Assembly (NCBI GenBank): GCA_018389105.1
Contig: JACATO010000306.1
Coordinates: forward strand, 665,001 to 729,000
Source: Nautilus pompilius
Taxonomy: Eukaryota; Mollusca; Cephalopoda; Nautilida; Nautilidae
Direction of reading: 5' to 3'
Length of the DNA stretch: 64,000 nucleotides
Below, in pieces: positions 30,901-44,653 of the stretch. The stretch's first letter is position 1. Each line of letters begins with the position of its first letter. The notes under the pieces are model-generated. The model saw only the letters and a list, made by a program, of their open reading frames with translations, was not told where the DNA came from and did no database searches. The position numbers and the translations under genes are program-made.

Positions 30901-33900
30901 TGTAAACCGTCTACAATTACAGAATCTGGTTGGCTAGGAAACAACTTGAATGAATAGGGGATCAGGTAAGAATGACCAATCATCCGTCTTAAATTCAACA
31001 GCGTTGTCGAAAAATGGGTAATAAATTAACATTTACCAATAGGTGAATGCTGCACAGATATCGATAGTATATTCCACATCTGTGACTAGTACTGCCACAA
31101 GTGAGAGAATAAAAATATTAACGATCCTCCAAATGTACCCATTAAGAAATTTTATAGAAAACCCGAAGAAAAAAGAAATATGGTACTGTTAATAGAAAAG
31201 AATGAGAGCCCCTGACAGATTTCATCTATTCGATCTTGAAGGGAAACGAATAAAACGTGGAAGATGTTCGAGGTAGTCATTCTAGAGTCGGTAGGCGAAT
31301 AAAAGGTTCTGCAGCGTCGCTGAATGCAATATATCATTTCCAACCGCCCTTTCACACTATTCTGCGGAAATGCTCCCGATTTTTGAAAATACTTTCTTTT
31401 GGAAAGAAATTGGTGATTTGATCAAATATTTCGCCGATAACCACATTTTAACAAAGCCTCGTCAATTGCTCACAAGAGGTTTTTTTTTCTGTCGGCCTCG
31501 CAGCTTCGTATTGGTAGATGAACAAGAGGTCGTGCAGTACGAAACCCAAAAAATTCTTTCAGCGAAGCTGTGACCGATGCTGTGCTAAATGGTGATATCG
31601 ATCCCAATAAAACTACTATATCATGAAATATAGAGTAACCCCGGGTTCCGAACAATCATACAGTTATGAGATGTGGAAAAAAATCGTTGTCAAATTGAAC
31701 CTCTTAGTCTACACGTCTGTTTCCTCGTCTACTAGTCAGTTCGCAAAGGTGTGAAACGTATATCGCCGAGGCTATCGGTACTGACGAATGAGCAAACTTA
31801 ACTACATCAGCTTTCCCCGTTTTTATTTCTAGGTCGTGATACAATCCGAGCGCCACCACGTGCAATCGATGGTTTCCCGCCGAATCCTGTCAGCGTCATC
31901 AGAACGACTAGGTGCGACTGATCGAAGCTAGCGAGTGAAGGGTCAGTTGCTGAGTGTCCAGCGCCAAGTTCGATAAACGAACTCTGGGTTTGTTTAAGGT
32001 GAAAAGGGCGTAAAACCGATTACTGCTTAAATCAGTTGGTATGTACGAATAAATAGCAAAATAAAAATGTATGTAGGAACCGTTTTTCAGAAGTTCTGAT
32101 ATCCAGAGTTAATGAATGCGGCACGAACGAGATTTGATTTTAAAATAACTATCGTTACGTTCTCTCAAAAGAGAAAAGGGTTAAATCGTTTGTATCAGAA
32201 ATAGAAAGTGTCAGATAACATGATGCGTGGGATTCCTCTCTAATTATATCGAAAGTGTAGAATCGCTTTTTATCTTCCGACCGACGACGACTTATGGTTA
32301 AAAGTCTGTAATTGTACATAACACATGTTTGGTGTAATCTTGGCTTGAAACAAATGAGATATATTTCTACGAAAGATTAAATTTGTAGTTATTTTTTTCC
32401 TAGGCTATTTTTACGGATTGTTATTTTCCCGGGTTCTCCTCTAAAAACAAGAAAATATCACACTAAATTGTTTATGAATTCTTTAAATGTCTGTTCTTTT
32501 TAAATAATGATTACTTATTTTATACATACAAAATTGAAGCGCATTTATTTCCTTTTACTTTACAATAAAAGATCTAACTGATTCGTTTTACTTCGATGGT
32601 ACATCCTTGTTTATGTTGCTTTCTGTTTTAAGTAACGATGTTTTCCCAACCTCATCACTATTAGTTTTGAAAACACACAACTAATTATTTACTTAGGCGG
32701 CACTGGTACTCAATTTTTTTTTAAAAAACGCGCCAATTATTGGCAACATTTTGCTTTTTTAGCACGGATCAGCTCGCCTGGGTCTCTGCTGTTTGGACAA
32801 TTTGGGCGCTACCTATCGGTTCTGCGAGTATCGTCTTTCATTATTTTTTCACCATCTTTAACTCGCTGAAAGGAGTTTTCAACTTCGTGTTCTACTGTAT
32901 TTATGAAAGTGATGTATGTTTGAGGCCTGTTGAGAGGCAAATCTCTTGTCAACACAATCGGAAAGTGGACATTAAAGGAAATTTCCTGCAAAGTAACTAA
33001 TTATTTATGTTTAATTTACTGTAATAATTTCAAAAATATATTATATTGCTTGTTTACATAAGAAGCATAAATCACATGTAAATATTTTATATAATACAAA
33101 CTAGGGTTTGTATTCGTACATAAGTCATGTAAAATATTAGACCAGACTATTTATGTGGTAATAAGTCCTCGAGATGAAAGTAAAAACGTAATAAAATACA
33201 GAGAATCTCTCTTAATACGTAAGTAAACCCTAAAGTTAATAGGATTACGGTTAAGAATCTCGTGAGGTAGATTATGGGGTCGGAATAATTAGCGAGCGAG
33301 ATCGGATTCCTTAGAACAGCAACAATTCATTGAAGAAGTAAAGGAGATAATAAAACAGCATTAATTTTTTTAATACTAAAAAATAATGCAAATTAGCTAT
33401 GATAACCAAAATTCCTCAGAATTATAAGCAGGAGTAGAATTTTGCTTAAAGAAACAATCCGACACCGATCTATCGTATCAGTGTGTTCGTTGTTATGCCC
33501 TAACACGCGGAAACTATGCTGGAGCAGGGATTATTAAAAGCATAAAAAAGCAACTGATTTAGATAAGATCATCTGTCTCTTAAGGGCTTATTCTCCAATT
33601 AAATTATTTGTCAAGTTGAATTCGCAGCTCTGTAAGTGCACTCAGTGATGGTGGACTGCTTTTTTTTTAATAGTAATTTTTCAATCTACAGTTTAAAAAA
33701 TTTAGAATTTTAAATGTAACAAAGGTGTACTGATATCTGCTTTTTATTATGTTAGTCCCCGATACAAAATAAACTTGAATGCTGTTAACTTTTTTCCAAA
33801 CAACCCTAGACCGCCTTCCCGGGTCGTATTACTGCAGCAGTAAGGTCCAACGTTAAGATGCATTCACTTTCAGGTTATGGAAGTAGTTTTGTTACGCAGT

Positions 33901-35357
33901 CTACTGATTCGTCAGGGTTTTAGTCAGATACTCCCCCCCCCGTGTTTCTGATTTTAATATCGCAGGAAGAGAGAAAACCTCGCGAGTTCAGGTTGAGTGA
34001 ACAGAAAAGATAAATAAATGAACGTATATTCGTCCTATAATTGTTATGAACAACGGCTAGTTTGAAGAAAGTGGGGAATCGAAATACTCGAGCAGACAGG
34101 TGCCTACCGTGCGGTCATGCGACCGACTCACCGCCATGGTATTTACTTTAATGAACAGCTTGACGTCGAAACATTTACATTCGCAATTTGTCGACCAAAC
34201 CAAAGGTTCCTCATTGAGATCATTAAAACAGCGTGGCTACTCTAGCATACAAATACGATTGAAATCCAGTCTGTAGAAAGAGCAAACCAAAAAGTAAATA
34301 AATTCGCTTAACCCTCTGTATACAACCTAAGGTGCCAACACAGATAGAAGCCATCAGAGCTGTAACAAACGGTGCCATCCTTATAAATATAACTTTTGTA
34401 ACGACAAATCCGTATATCTCTCCAACTGCACGGGTTTTGCTTTACGACTATACTTGACTAAATATACAACCTGTTAGTTCATCAAATATTGACTGGTGTT
34501 TCTCGTCTGGGAAGGTACTATAAGGTAAAAGCTGATGTGGTGTATATATATAAGGGTTAAAGGGACTAAACTCTGTTATTTCAAATATTTACAGTTGTTT
34601 CCCTTCACTTAATTATAAATTTTGTTTGATTGCTGTTAGTTTAGACGGCATTACCCACCTTTTGTTTGGAACACTTTAAAAATTAATGATAATCAAATAT
34701 TCATTAAAAAACTATATGAGAAATTAGCCGATATAATTTTTAATATAATTTTATTAGTATTTATTAATTTTTTTTTGTCTACTCCTCTCTCTTTTTCTCT
34801 CGTTGTCTTTTGCTCAACATGGTTTTTCCTAGCCAGAATTGTTTTCTCTTGTTTCCAGTCTCCTGGAAACACGGACATCAGCAAACTCAATACAATCCAA
34901 ATATCTGATTCGATTTATACAAAATAAAATACGGATTAAATTCTCAGGTTATTAATGCAGTAAATAAATTTCTATTATAGTTTTAATCATAACTATCAGT
35001 ACATGGAACTTAACCTAAGTGAATGAGAAAGTAGAATTTAATCTGCAGCAGATTTAATTTTTAAAAGTACATGTAAAGAAAATCTCATTGAAATTACTTT
35101 CTATCCTACGAAGTGAATTTTAAAATTACACAAAGTATAAGAGAGTTTTTTGTTGTTGATTATTTCTAATCTATGCTGAAATTTTACTTTTCTCTTTAAG
35201 CATTCTTGCTTACTATATGCACGATGAAATCCACTGATAATTCGATTTAGGCAAGGTACCAGTAATTCCTGACTGTAGGTCAAATCATATGACGTCCATT
35301 ATAGCTCATCTACACGTGTAAACCGACTGCATGCGGTCTCCCCTATACCTGCATTTT

Positions 35358-35359
<2 letters not shown>
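27986..35359. other. CpG-normal, mostly unique gene-free stretch
   Basis: No exon with a recognisable domain. Open frames of 60-90 codons at 30345-31655 and 32740-33000 occur on both strands and look like chance. From about 28 kb CpG is frequent (15 in 28741-29280). A TATATATATAAGGG motif lies at 34541. Part of 34390-34500 is a dispersed repeat. Confidence 0.4.
34390..34500 (+). repeat. Dispersed repeat E copy 1
   Basis: CTTTTGTAACGACAAATCCG, TATATCTCTCCAACT, TTTTGCTTTACGACTAT, AATATACAACC and GTTCATCAAATATT line up in order with 57112-57212. Similarity is moderate and the ends are not defined. Confidence 0.5.

Positions 35360-35448
<89 letters not shown>
35360..35448. repeat. (CT)n microsatellite
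   Basis: Pure CT with two CC interruptions; a further CT run lies at 35577-35593. Open frames over it on both strands (LSLS, ERER) are artefacts. Confidence 0.95.
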
Positions 35449-35450
<2 letters not shown>

Positions 35451-35639
35451 GCTCTAACTTCTTTGTGTGACACTTCTTTTGATTTTGCCTTGACTCTTCA
35501 CTCAGCTTCAAATATCTATAGTCTTCACTTTCATAAATGTAAATCTGTCTGTCTGTCTGTCTCCACCTTCTCCACATCTCTCTCTCTCTCTCTTTCCCTT
35601 CTTCCCTGTCTCTCTATGTCTGCATAATACATAATATTA

Positions 35640-38600
35640 TTTATGGTACAGAAATCTGTTCTGCCGTGAATTCTAGAACGATAGTATAATACAACCATTT
35701 AGGATAGAAATCTAACGTCGCACAACAGCAAAGCGTTGTATGCGGTATGGACAGGTATGCTACGTTCGTTGGTGGCTCAATAGATATGACTTCTACAAGG
35801 TTTTTTTGCACAGAAGACATCAAGAGGCTTGAAGAAATATTAGAATTTTATAATAAACGACTTAACTTACTTTATGGCAAACATCAGTAACTTATCTATA
35901 TCATTAATTTTATAGGTAATTCAATAAATTTCGATCGTAAGTTTCAAACTTATACAGACGACTTCATAGTCCTCTTGCTAAGGAGTTTACGAACTATTCT
36001 CGTGGATTATAGTTGTGTTAAATTATGAGCTTTGACATCACTATTTTGTTCTATTTAATTCAAAAGTGCTAAATACTGCATTTCATTTATATTTAGTAAT
36101 TTTAGAATCAATATTGAATCATGAATTTTAATAATAAGCTTTTTAAAAAGACTGGCGGATTTTGATTTCCTAGTAGCTAACTGCATATGCCGGCTTGACG
36201 ATGGGAATCACGTGAGGGCACAGAGAATGTAAAATAGTGGATGGGCTGAGCCTTGTAGAGAGCAGGTTAGCTTGGTATACTCGTTTTTCACACACCGACT
36301 TAGTGCCGTTGTTCTTATCACCAGTGGCAGTCGAAAGGAACAAAAAAATCAGTATAAAATTAAAACACAAGGGAGGCTGATAAAGAAAATTATCTACGAA
36401 TTCATCAGGCACAGCAATAATCACATCCGAAGCTGAGAGCGGTTACCTCCCTTCCCATGAAAAACATAACTTTCGAATCAACCAAATATTGGCTACTGAA
36501 TTAAATGTTTCTGAAAAATTGGCACATGCGCGAGCGAGCGCGTTATAAATCGGAATGATGCTAAACAGATATATAAGAGAAAAAGAAGTCTGTCTGTGAT
36601 AATCGATCCCAGTTTACATTATTAAGAAGACAATTTTAAAATAAAGCAGGAAGATGGAGCCGTTTTTTCAATTTTTCTTGAATCCTCGATATTTTATATT
36701 CATATTTTAGTTTGATTAATTAATTTAACTTGTGAAAAACTTGCTTAAAAATATTATCAATGGATAATGCATACATTATTATTTTTATATTATTATTATT
36801 ATTATTATTTTAGGAGGTGGGAGACAGTATTAAAAAAACGTAGAAGAAGCCACGCGGCTCATGTTAATGCGGATGCCTCTAAGATGACTTTTATATTTAC
36901 TATAGGAAAAAATGATGAATGAAAAAGATACTGTCTCAGGTAGAAATAACAGGAAATAGGTTTACAGTGGCATAGAAGGAGTTAGTTTTGTTTGCCGGAC
37001 AAACTCCATTTAGTAGAGGTCCATTACTTAAGACTACCCAGTCTATGCTTCACAAACCTAACGATTTAGAAAAGAAAATGCAAGTCTATAAAATAAATAT
37101 TCTTAGTGATGTCGTCATATTTGGATGTTAGTCTGTGTTTCTAACATGATAAAAATTATTTTATGGGGGCCTGACAATGAACCGGCTTCTGTCATCAGAC
37201 TTCATCACCATGTAGGCTCATTACTAGTGTGCTGTATTACTCAGCGGTGGTGAACTCATTTGGCCACACACCTTTTCGTCGCTCACCTGACTTTTATTTA
37301 TATACTCTATGCAAACTTAAGCAGCTAAACAAAAATGCATCTTCATCTTGCGTTATGAAGCAACACGATGGTATAATTATTTTTATTTTACAAGATTTAA
37401 GAAGGGTGAATCATTTTATTTTGACACTAATATTACTTGGAATACTGATTAACAAAAAAATGCATCCGTGAAATTCTTTAAAAATCCTGAAGTATCTGTC
37501 ATTTTTTTTAAAATTTAGCATTGGAAATGATGCTTTATATAAAAACGGATAACTGTTTAAGAAATTACTGTGAACAGCCATTAATAGACATCCTTTGTTT
37601 TGTCTACACCGATTTAAACATGAAGGTTTATTGCCGAAGAGAAAACAGGCACGCTTCAGTTCTTCATCGATAGACATTTATCGAGGTTATGAGAAACTTT
37701 CATCACATAATCTATTTTATTTAAACCTACTTCCTTAATGCAATCAAAAACGCATCTTATATAAAGTACTAGCAACCTTTCAAACACGGATAACTTGTGT
37801 GGAAAACTGTAGTTTAGGAGAAACAAACCAACTATAAATATGAATTTATACTTCTGTATTATTTGTATTTTTACAGTGAATCTATAATTTCAAACGATCA
37901 AGGTAATTCATACCATGCAGATCAAATATCCACGACACCTGATACCGAGAAAAGAAATTAGTTATACAATTTTTGTTTACTTATTTCATGTTAATAAATC
38001 AAGCAATGATGGTTTATCACACTTTTAGTAACTAATAGCAGAAGTGCGATGGCGCAAGTTTAAAGGTAGAGATACTTGTTTTCTTCCATGGTAGTAGCTT
38101 TACTTCGATGACTCCAATGAAAAGTCACTTTCACTTTCGACAAGATGACTAGTGGGGGTGCACTTCATCTGTAACGTCACGTCAAGCCAGCGTTCAAGTA
38201 ACATCAGAGAAATTTGTTTTGATAAAAGGGGAGTTAACAAAATAATTAACTGTTTCTTTATCATTTTTCTAAGCTGGGTCTGGAAATAGTTTACTTGAGC
38301 AGGAACCGGTGATATAGGCACAGATAAACTAAGCAATATCTTTTTTAAATAGCACATTTTCTGAGCAATTTATAACCCGAAGAAATATATTTATTCATTT
38401 CTTTTAATACTGAACTAATTTTAAATTAATTTGTTTGTGTAGCTGCGAAATATGTAATATTTTTGTGATATCATTTCAAATGTCAGCATTTTCCCCTAAT
38501 CTTTATCCATTAAAATATCCAGTATATAATGATCATTTGAAAATCGTTCATGCGTGAGAATTCTAAAAGGACGACAGTATTGAGACAAAGTTCTGTTCTA

Positions 38601-38663
38601 GAACGACCGCTGTTTACCCATATTTGGCACCAAATCAGTCGTTTCTTATTCTTCCGCGCACTA
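35640..38663. other. Gene-free stretch
   Basis: Unique sequence without recognised coding or RNA signals. A small ATT array lies near 36785. Confidence 0.35.
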
Positions 38664-38694
38664 TATGTGTGTATGTGTGGGTGGGTGGGTGTGT
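38664..38694. repeat. GT/GGGT microsatellite
   Basis: TGTGTGTATGTGTGGGTGGG and onward, a short G-rich run. Confidence 0.85.
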
Positions 38695-39779
38695 AAGGTC
38701 GAAATTTGTTCGGACCGCACTACGGTCGTTTCCGTCTGGGAAACCATCTGAAACAGGTTAGACAAATGCTCAATTTATTAAAGAGTTTTTTTGCAGCTGT
38801 GAATTGTTAAATCTTGTTTTGGTGGCCCGTCATTTACCGCTGGAAGTCGGTCAGATATGTATTCATGTGCAAACAAATATGGCGGCCGATAAGATCTGTT
38901 CAAGCGATTAGGAAGGGGTAAAAAAAGCGACGACCCGTGAATATCTCGATGGGAAAATGATGCGGCATAGAGTAGAGAATGCTGATTGCCGTTAAAATGA
39001 GAGCGAGCGTGAGCAACAGACCCAAGTTCGAGGTGCAGGATGAGTAAAGCGGGCTCTACCACTTGTAGTGTGTGGTTTCTTGGGCACAAAGTGCTTGGGA
39101 AAAATGCGATTAGGTAAACTCGGGTCCCTTTGATCATGAGTGGCGACGACCCGTGTGCGCGAGCTGCGGAATTGTCCTGAATGAGAAACCTTCTGGTGCT
39201 GCTTTTTAGAGGACGGAAATTGTCTTCGAAGGCTATTGTTGGCAAGCACCGACAGAGACCCGAATTTAATTGTGGTACCACTCTGCAGCTAGCTGTGGAA
39301 ACATGCTCGAGCATTTGTGCTAGATGGTATTTATGTCCTCGCCCAAATAAACCGGGAGGCCTGGATAGTTCAGAAAGCGAATATTGTATTATTAAATAAC
39401 TCGCTCCGTGACGAACTTGTTTTTAAACTTTATCTCTCTTAATCTCAATTATTCCCTCTTTATCTTTCTCAGTATTTATCACTCTTTTTGGAATCCAGGA
39501 AAAAAAGTCAGAAGAAAGTCACAATTTTGGCTAAGAAAAAAAAGTCACATTTTACTAAACTTCCAAAAATAATTAAGGTAATAAAACTAAAAATAGTTAA
39601 AGGAAGATTTATTCAATTTCTTAAGCAAAGTAAAGCAATAAAAGAAATACCTTTAAGTCAGTCATTCATTGACAATACATGACATGTACAAATTGAAAAC
39701 ACCTTACATAATATCGTGCCATTAATGACACGCCAGATTGAGGGATGGTAGTAAATATTTTTAGTTTTATTACCTTAAT
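38695..39779. other. GC- and CpG-richer pocket with a 178-codon chance-like frame
   Basis: 38700-39350 is richer in G+C and CpG than its surroundings. A minus-strand frame of 178 codons (38778-39314) has no domain, no signal peptide and competing frames on both strands, so I do not call it a gene. It could be promoter-like DNA. Confidence 0.3.
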
Positions 39780-39934
39780 TATTGACTTTTTCCGTCCACC
39801 CGTTTTGTGTCTATGTCTCTATCTCTCTCAATCTCTTACTATCTTTCACGATCTTTCTATGAATGTCTTGCTCTCCATCATTGTCTATTTTCAATTTCTT
39901 TATTTACCTCTTAATAATTGTTTCAGTTTACCAG

Positions 39935-39968
<34 letters not shown>

Positions 39969-40440
39969 ACAATTCTGCCCTCCTCACTCAGTCTTTCTTT
40001 TATTCTTTCCCTGCGTTTTTCTCTCATTTTTCCTCTTAAACTTTCTTAGTAACTTTATTTCTTTCTTGTTTATCTCTCACTTTTTTATTTTGTCATTTTA
40101 TCTCTTAATCTCCTGTTCTCTATATCTCCTTATCTATCTTGCATTTTTTCGCTCTTATTCTGTCTTTCTCAATTTTTCTCTCTGTCATTCAATCATTCTT
40201 TCAATTTCTATTTCATAATCTGTCTTTCTTTCTAAATTTTTCTTTCTTTTGCAATTTATATATCTCTCAAAATATTTTTTTGCCTATCTCTCAGTCTCTG
40301 TCTTTTTCACTCTGTCTATAATTATCAATTTCACTTTCATTCTCTCTTTTTTGTCTTTCTCTCATTCTCTGTTTTCATCTCTTTTCCTGTCTGTATCTTT
40401 TTTCTTTTTTCGTTCTTGTTTATGTCTATTTTTTAAATTG
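39780..40440 (+). repeat. Pyrimidine-rich tract
   Basis: Mostly C and T with scattered A and G, including pure (CT)n at 39937-39966. Frames rich in F, S and L across it are not genes. Confidence 0.85.
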
Positions 40441-43429
40441 TTGCTATTGGCAGCTCAAACGTCATACAACGTATGACGCTTTTACTATCGCTTATTTGGT
40501 GACTAATACTTATCCATCTAATTAGCAAAGCACTGGCCTTTTCACTATTTTTTTTTTCTTCTTCTAACCCCTTTGTTTAGTCCCGTCCTCTTCAGTAGAA
40601 GTGATAAAGAAGCCATCATTATTGTGTTCTTGATTTCGTCAACAAGAGAAATGTGTTCTTCAAAGTTTAGTCATTATTACTTTTGTGCGTATTATTAATT
40701 GTTTTATTCTTTGTCACTGACCATAATAAGAGTGGAATCTGATTAAATAGTTTGTTGTTAAAATAGAGAGAGGAATGATGAGGTCTTCATTGTTGTTCTG
40801 TTGAAATAACCAGAAAAACCGGAACTCCGAGTAGAGAACCCTCATTAATCTTCTCCAACCTCGCACGTGGTGAACCAATCACGGAATTCATTCCGCTAAT
40901 TTCTAATGATCGCCATTAAATTTTTTAAAACGTAATTTAAAAAAAGAAAAATCTACTTAACAGAAATCGGTCCAAAAAAAAAGTAACCAGGCATTCAACA
41001 GAGGTCTTTCTTTATTATCCCTGTACCGAGCGAGACAGGCGGAAGCTTTGGCTAGCAAGCGTTTTGGTTTCGTTCTATTACTGATCTCGTTTATAGCTCC
41101 GTGCTTTCAGACTACCTTTGTTTAAAATTCACTCGCCACTGCGTTTATTTCCTTTAAGGACAAATATCTGCAATTGCTTTGTTTTACAGTTGTTGCGCTA
41201 AAACGAACATTTTCGCTAAGGTTATCCGTTACATTACAACACGCGTGCACCATGGTTCGCAGAGGCAGATGCGTCACAAAGCTTAGTAGATGTCTATCTA
41301 CTTGTGTATGCCAATTGATTCTATGTCAGTACCACTTGGTTTATTTCTCAATATAAGAGAACCTGACTTTGAAAGCTTTTAATAGCTGGAAGTGGTGGAG
41401 CTATATTGTTTTTAAGACAAATGGACAAAGAGTCCAGACATTAAATTTATTAAGCCAGGAGTGACGCTATAATTTACGAAGTATTTTATAGACGTGTAGT
41501 CACTGACACGTGAATCAAAGTTGACCGGAGAGATGGAAACGTCTGGAACCTGGAATTCCTACTTCAGTGTAACTACTTTCCTATACTAGAAGCAGCAATA
41601 TTAATACATGTATGTCTCTCAACCATGAACTATTGTTACCTGTATTATACTGTCTACAAAATCACTTTTTAGTATAGACTATTATTAAAATTATAGTAAT
41701 TGCAAAATTCCTTTTAAAACAAGAATTTATAGTGGAATATATAATGTAAACAAACGCTGAAATTAATAGATTTTTATACGTTCAGAATTAGATTTTTACT
41801 ATTGAAATCCTGTTAGCTTCATAGCTGTTAGTATTGTTATTAGTCAGCCTTACCTAGAAAAATTTTGTTCAGCTAACACAAACACCAGAGTGACATCCTT
41901 TGATGTGAGTGGAACAATACTCGGCACGTTTCCAATTAGTCTTTGCAGATTACTGGAGATAAAACGGATAAATGTCACCTTGGGTGATTGTTATTCTGAA
42001 TGGAGTCGCCTCATTCATGTATTTAAGGAGATAAGCTCGCAGGACAGACATATGAATCAGGCTCCGTGTGCCTAAGTTTACGTGGTGCCTGTCACAATGA
42101 TATAGGTGACAGCGATTTAGAATGGTCATTGTTAATATGCTACAGTGTTTATTCGTGGACAACCTTAATGTTTTCCCTTAGCACGACGGACTGTCTCAGT
42201 TGTATTATAATATAAACTCTCTAAATGTAGTTAAAGACAATCAAGCAATCGCTGTTAAAAAAACACTGGTAGAAATAGTTATAAAAAACAGCCTTTCATC
42301 GCGAATCCTTATTACCTTATTAATTTATGGCTGTAAAATGTATTCGCAGGTGTGTTTTAAATTCCGATAAAACTTGTTCACGCGCATCTGTAATTATTCA
42401 AACAGTCTGTTCTGGTATCTCCCCTAACGCGGCACCTTTGTTTCTTATGTCTTTTTTGTGAGATATCACTTTTTGCTTTGTTTTCTCTCCTTACAATCGT
42501 CTGACCAACCTTTAGCCAGGCAGGGGTTTGGATACCATGAGTGGCGTTAATTCCAGGAAATAGGTAACAATGGCCCGATTTAATATTCAATACATTTTTT
42601 TTCTTTTTCTTCTTCGCCATAATTACTTGGGTGCGGAGAAAAAGAGAAGAGAATACGAGGTACTGGTGATCGGTATTGTTTCGAAGCGCGGCGCGTGGGC
42701 GTGTGTTTAGGGGTCGGAAGAGAGCGTGCACCTGTTGATGACAGGGCTTCCGTGCGGACAGGTAGCGCGCGACTGTGTAGGTGTGTGTAACAACGAACTG
42801 CTTACCTGTGAAAAAGCCCATTGTCTGACGGCGACTTTTAAAATGGGCGGAACTTTAACAAGAAACCGGATGGTGATGATAATTAGGATGTCTTTGAGAT
42901 GTGTGCAGCTCTACACCGGAAATCAGTCAAAGCCTAGATAAAGAAGACGACAGCTATACAACAATAATGAACGATTGTCAAATTGTGCCACCTTTTAATT
43001 CGTCATAAATGTGTCAAACCGAGTCTGGGCTACGATTTTTAAACATTTCACTTCACCGAACCGATTTGTTGAAAATTTTTCCTTCACAGTCTCTCCCACA
43101 TTGCAAGATGAAGATTTACAAACATTGTAGACACGTCCGGTTATCTGATGGCAAAAAATATTCCAGCTTTTATTTTGCACCGATATCACAAAGTCGCTTA
43201 GTAAGGAAGATAAAAGTCTAGTGTTTGTTTACTTCCTTTATACCTTGACTTTTGTAACAGAAAACAAAAAAATTAACAATAACCAGCAGGGTTGAAGATA
43301 AGCTAATCTTCAAAGCCCAGGTCTTTCACTTACAACGCATAACTTAAATTTTATAATACGAAACAATATCAAAACATTAGACAGACAAACGGAAATTTTC
43401 AACTGTCTTTCGACCAAAATATTTCTAAA

Positions 43430-43433
<4 letters not shown>
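40441..43433. other. Gene-free stretch
   Basis: Unique sequence. A minus-strand frame at 42378-42821 (147 codons) contains a poly-lysine run from a T-rich stretch and lacks domains. Nothing else is supported. Confidence 0.35.

Positions 43434-43506
<73 letters not shown>
43434..43506. repeat. (GA)n microsatellite
   Basis: About 72 bases of uninterrupted AG repeats. Confidence 0.97.
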
Positions 43507-43509
<3 letters not shown>

Positions 43510-44613
43510 ATAAACGGAAAACATTAGTGTAAGCTTAAACGTTTAGTATACTACACGAGATCTGTTAGTTAAAATATAAAACATCTTTTGGTTCACTAAA
43601 ATAAAACAACTTTATTCTCTTTTTAACATGCGAAATTATTCCAGACTTTATTCTGGGTAAAGACACAAATAAAGTAAGTAGCCAACTATGTAGAGAAAAG
43701 AAAACAAAACAGCAAGTTAGAACAAGAGATTAAACATCTAATTTTAATTAACACATGTTGGTGCTTCGAAAAACAGAGAAAAAATACCGCAGCTTTAAGC
43801 ATAAACAATTTTTTTTTAAAAATTGAGAACAAACCAACCACGTAAATGTAATCTAATGCCATCATCAACAAACACGATACAGTTCGTTAGTTTGTCTTCC
43901 GGAAACAGGACGTCTTCATCACGTATTACAAGACCCAATGGAAGAGAAATGCTTATTAATATAAGTCTGAAACTAATGTACACTACCATCACCAGCAATT
44001 TATCATATTCGTTTATAATTCTGTTCCTTTTCGACAACTGTGCCGTGCCGAAATTTTAGCCAACCTGAATTGATAATGTCCAGCTAATAGCTGTACGTAA
44101 CCGTAGATACGTGAAAGAATTTGAATGTCTACGTACTCTGCAGGAAAAATCATTATAAAAACCTCCATCATATCTCCCCTTAGATATTTAATACAGAGAC
44201 TGGCTTATTATAATATTTTAATTGTTTAGCATTCGTACTTGAACTCAGGAGACATCCCAGCGACACTGTTCAGTCCTTTATAATAATTCATTAAGTTTGT
44301 TAATTTTAAATATATGGACTCCACTCTTGCACAGAATATTCAAGATTTGATTAAACTATAAACTTATATAATGAACCTAATGTCTTTGCTTTTGTTTTAT
44401 AGACCAGTTAATTATTCCCAGTATTCTATCAGCTTTATCAGGAACCCATTTTTAAAAACAACTTGGTTTATTTACCTTTTTCATAAAGAACGAATTTTGT
44501 TTGTCTTTATTTTGAAATTTTAATTTATTCTTTTATAATTCTTTGTTTAATTTAACATAGAATAGTGATACAAAGTTGAAAAAAAAGACATCTCCTGTGA
44601 CTATTCAGTTAGA

Positions 44614-44653
<40 letters not shown>

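Noticed and set aside
35299-35627. LSLS and ERER-rich frames on both strands
   Set aside because: Translations of CT/GA microsatellites.
38778-39314. 178-codon minus-strand open frame
   Set aside because: The longest non-repetitive frame, but it has no domain, signal peptide or conserved motif. Frames on both strands overlap it, as expected in a GC-richer pocket.
42378-42821. 147-codon minus-strand open frame
   Set aside because: Contains a poly-lysine run from a T-rich stretch and no recognisable domain. Splice context is lacking.
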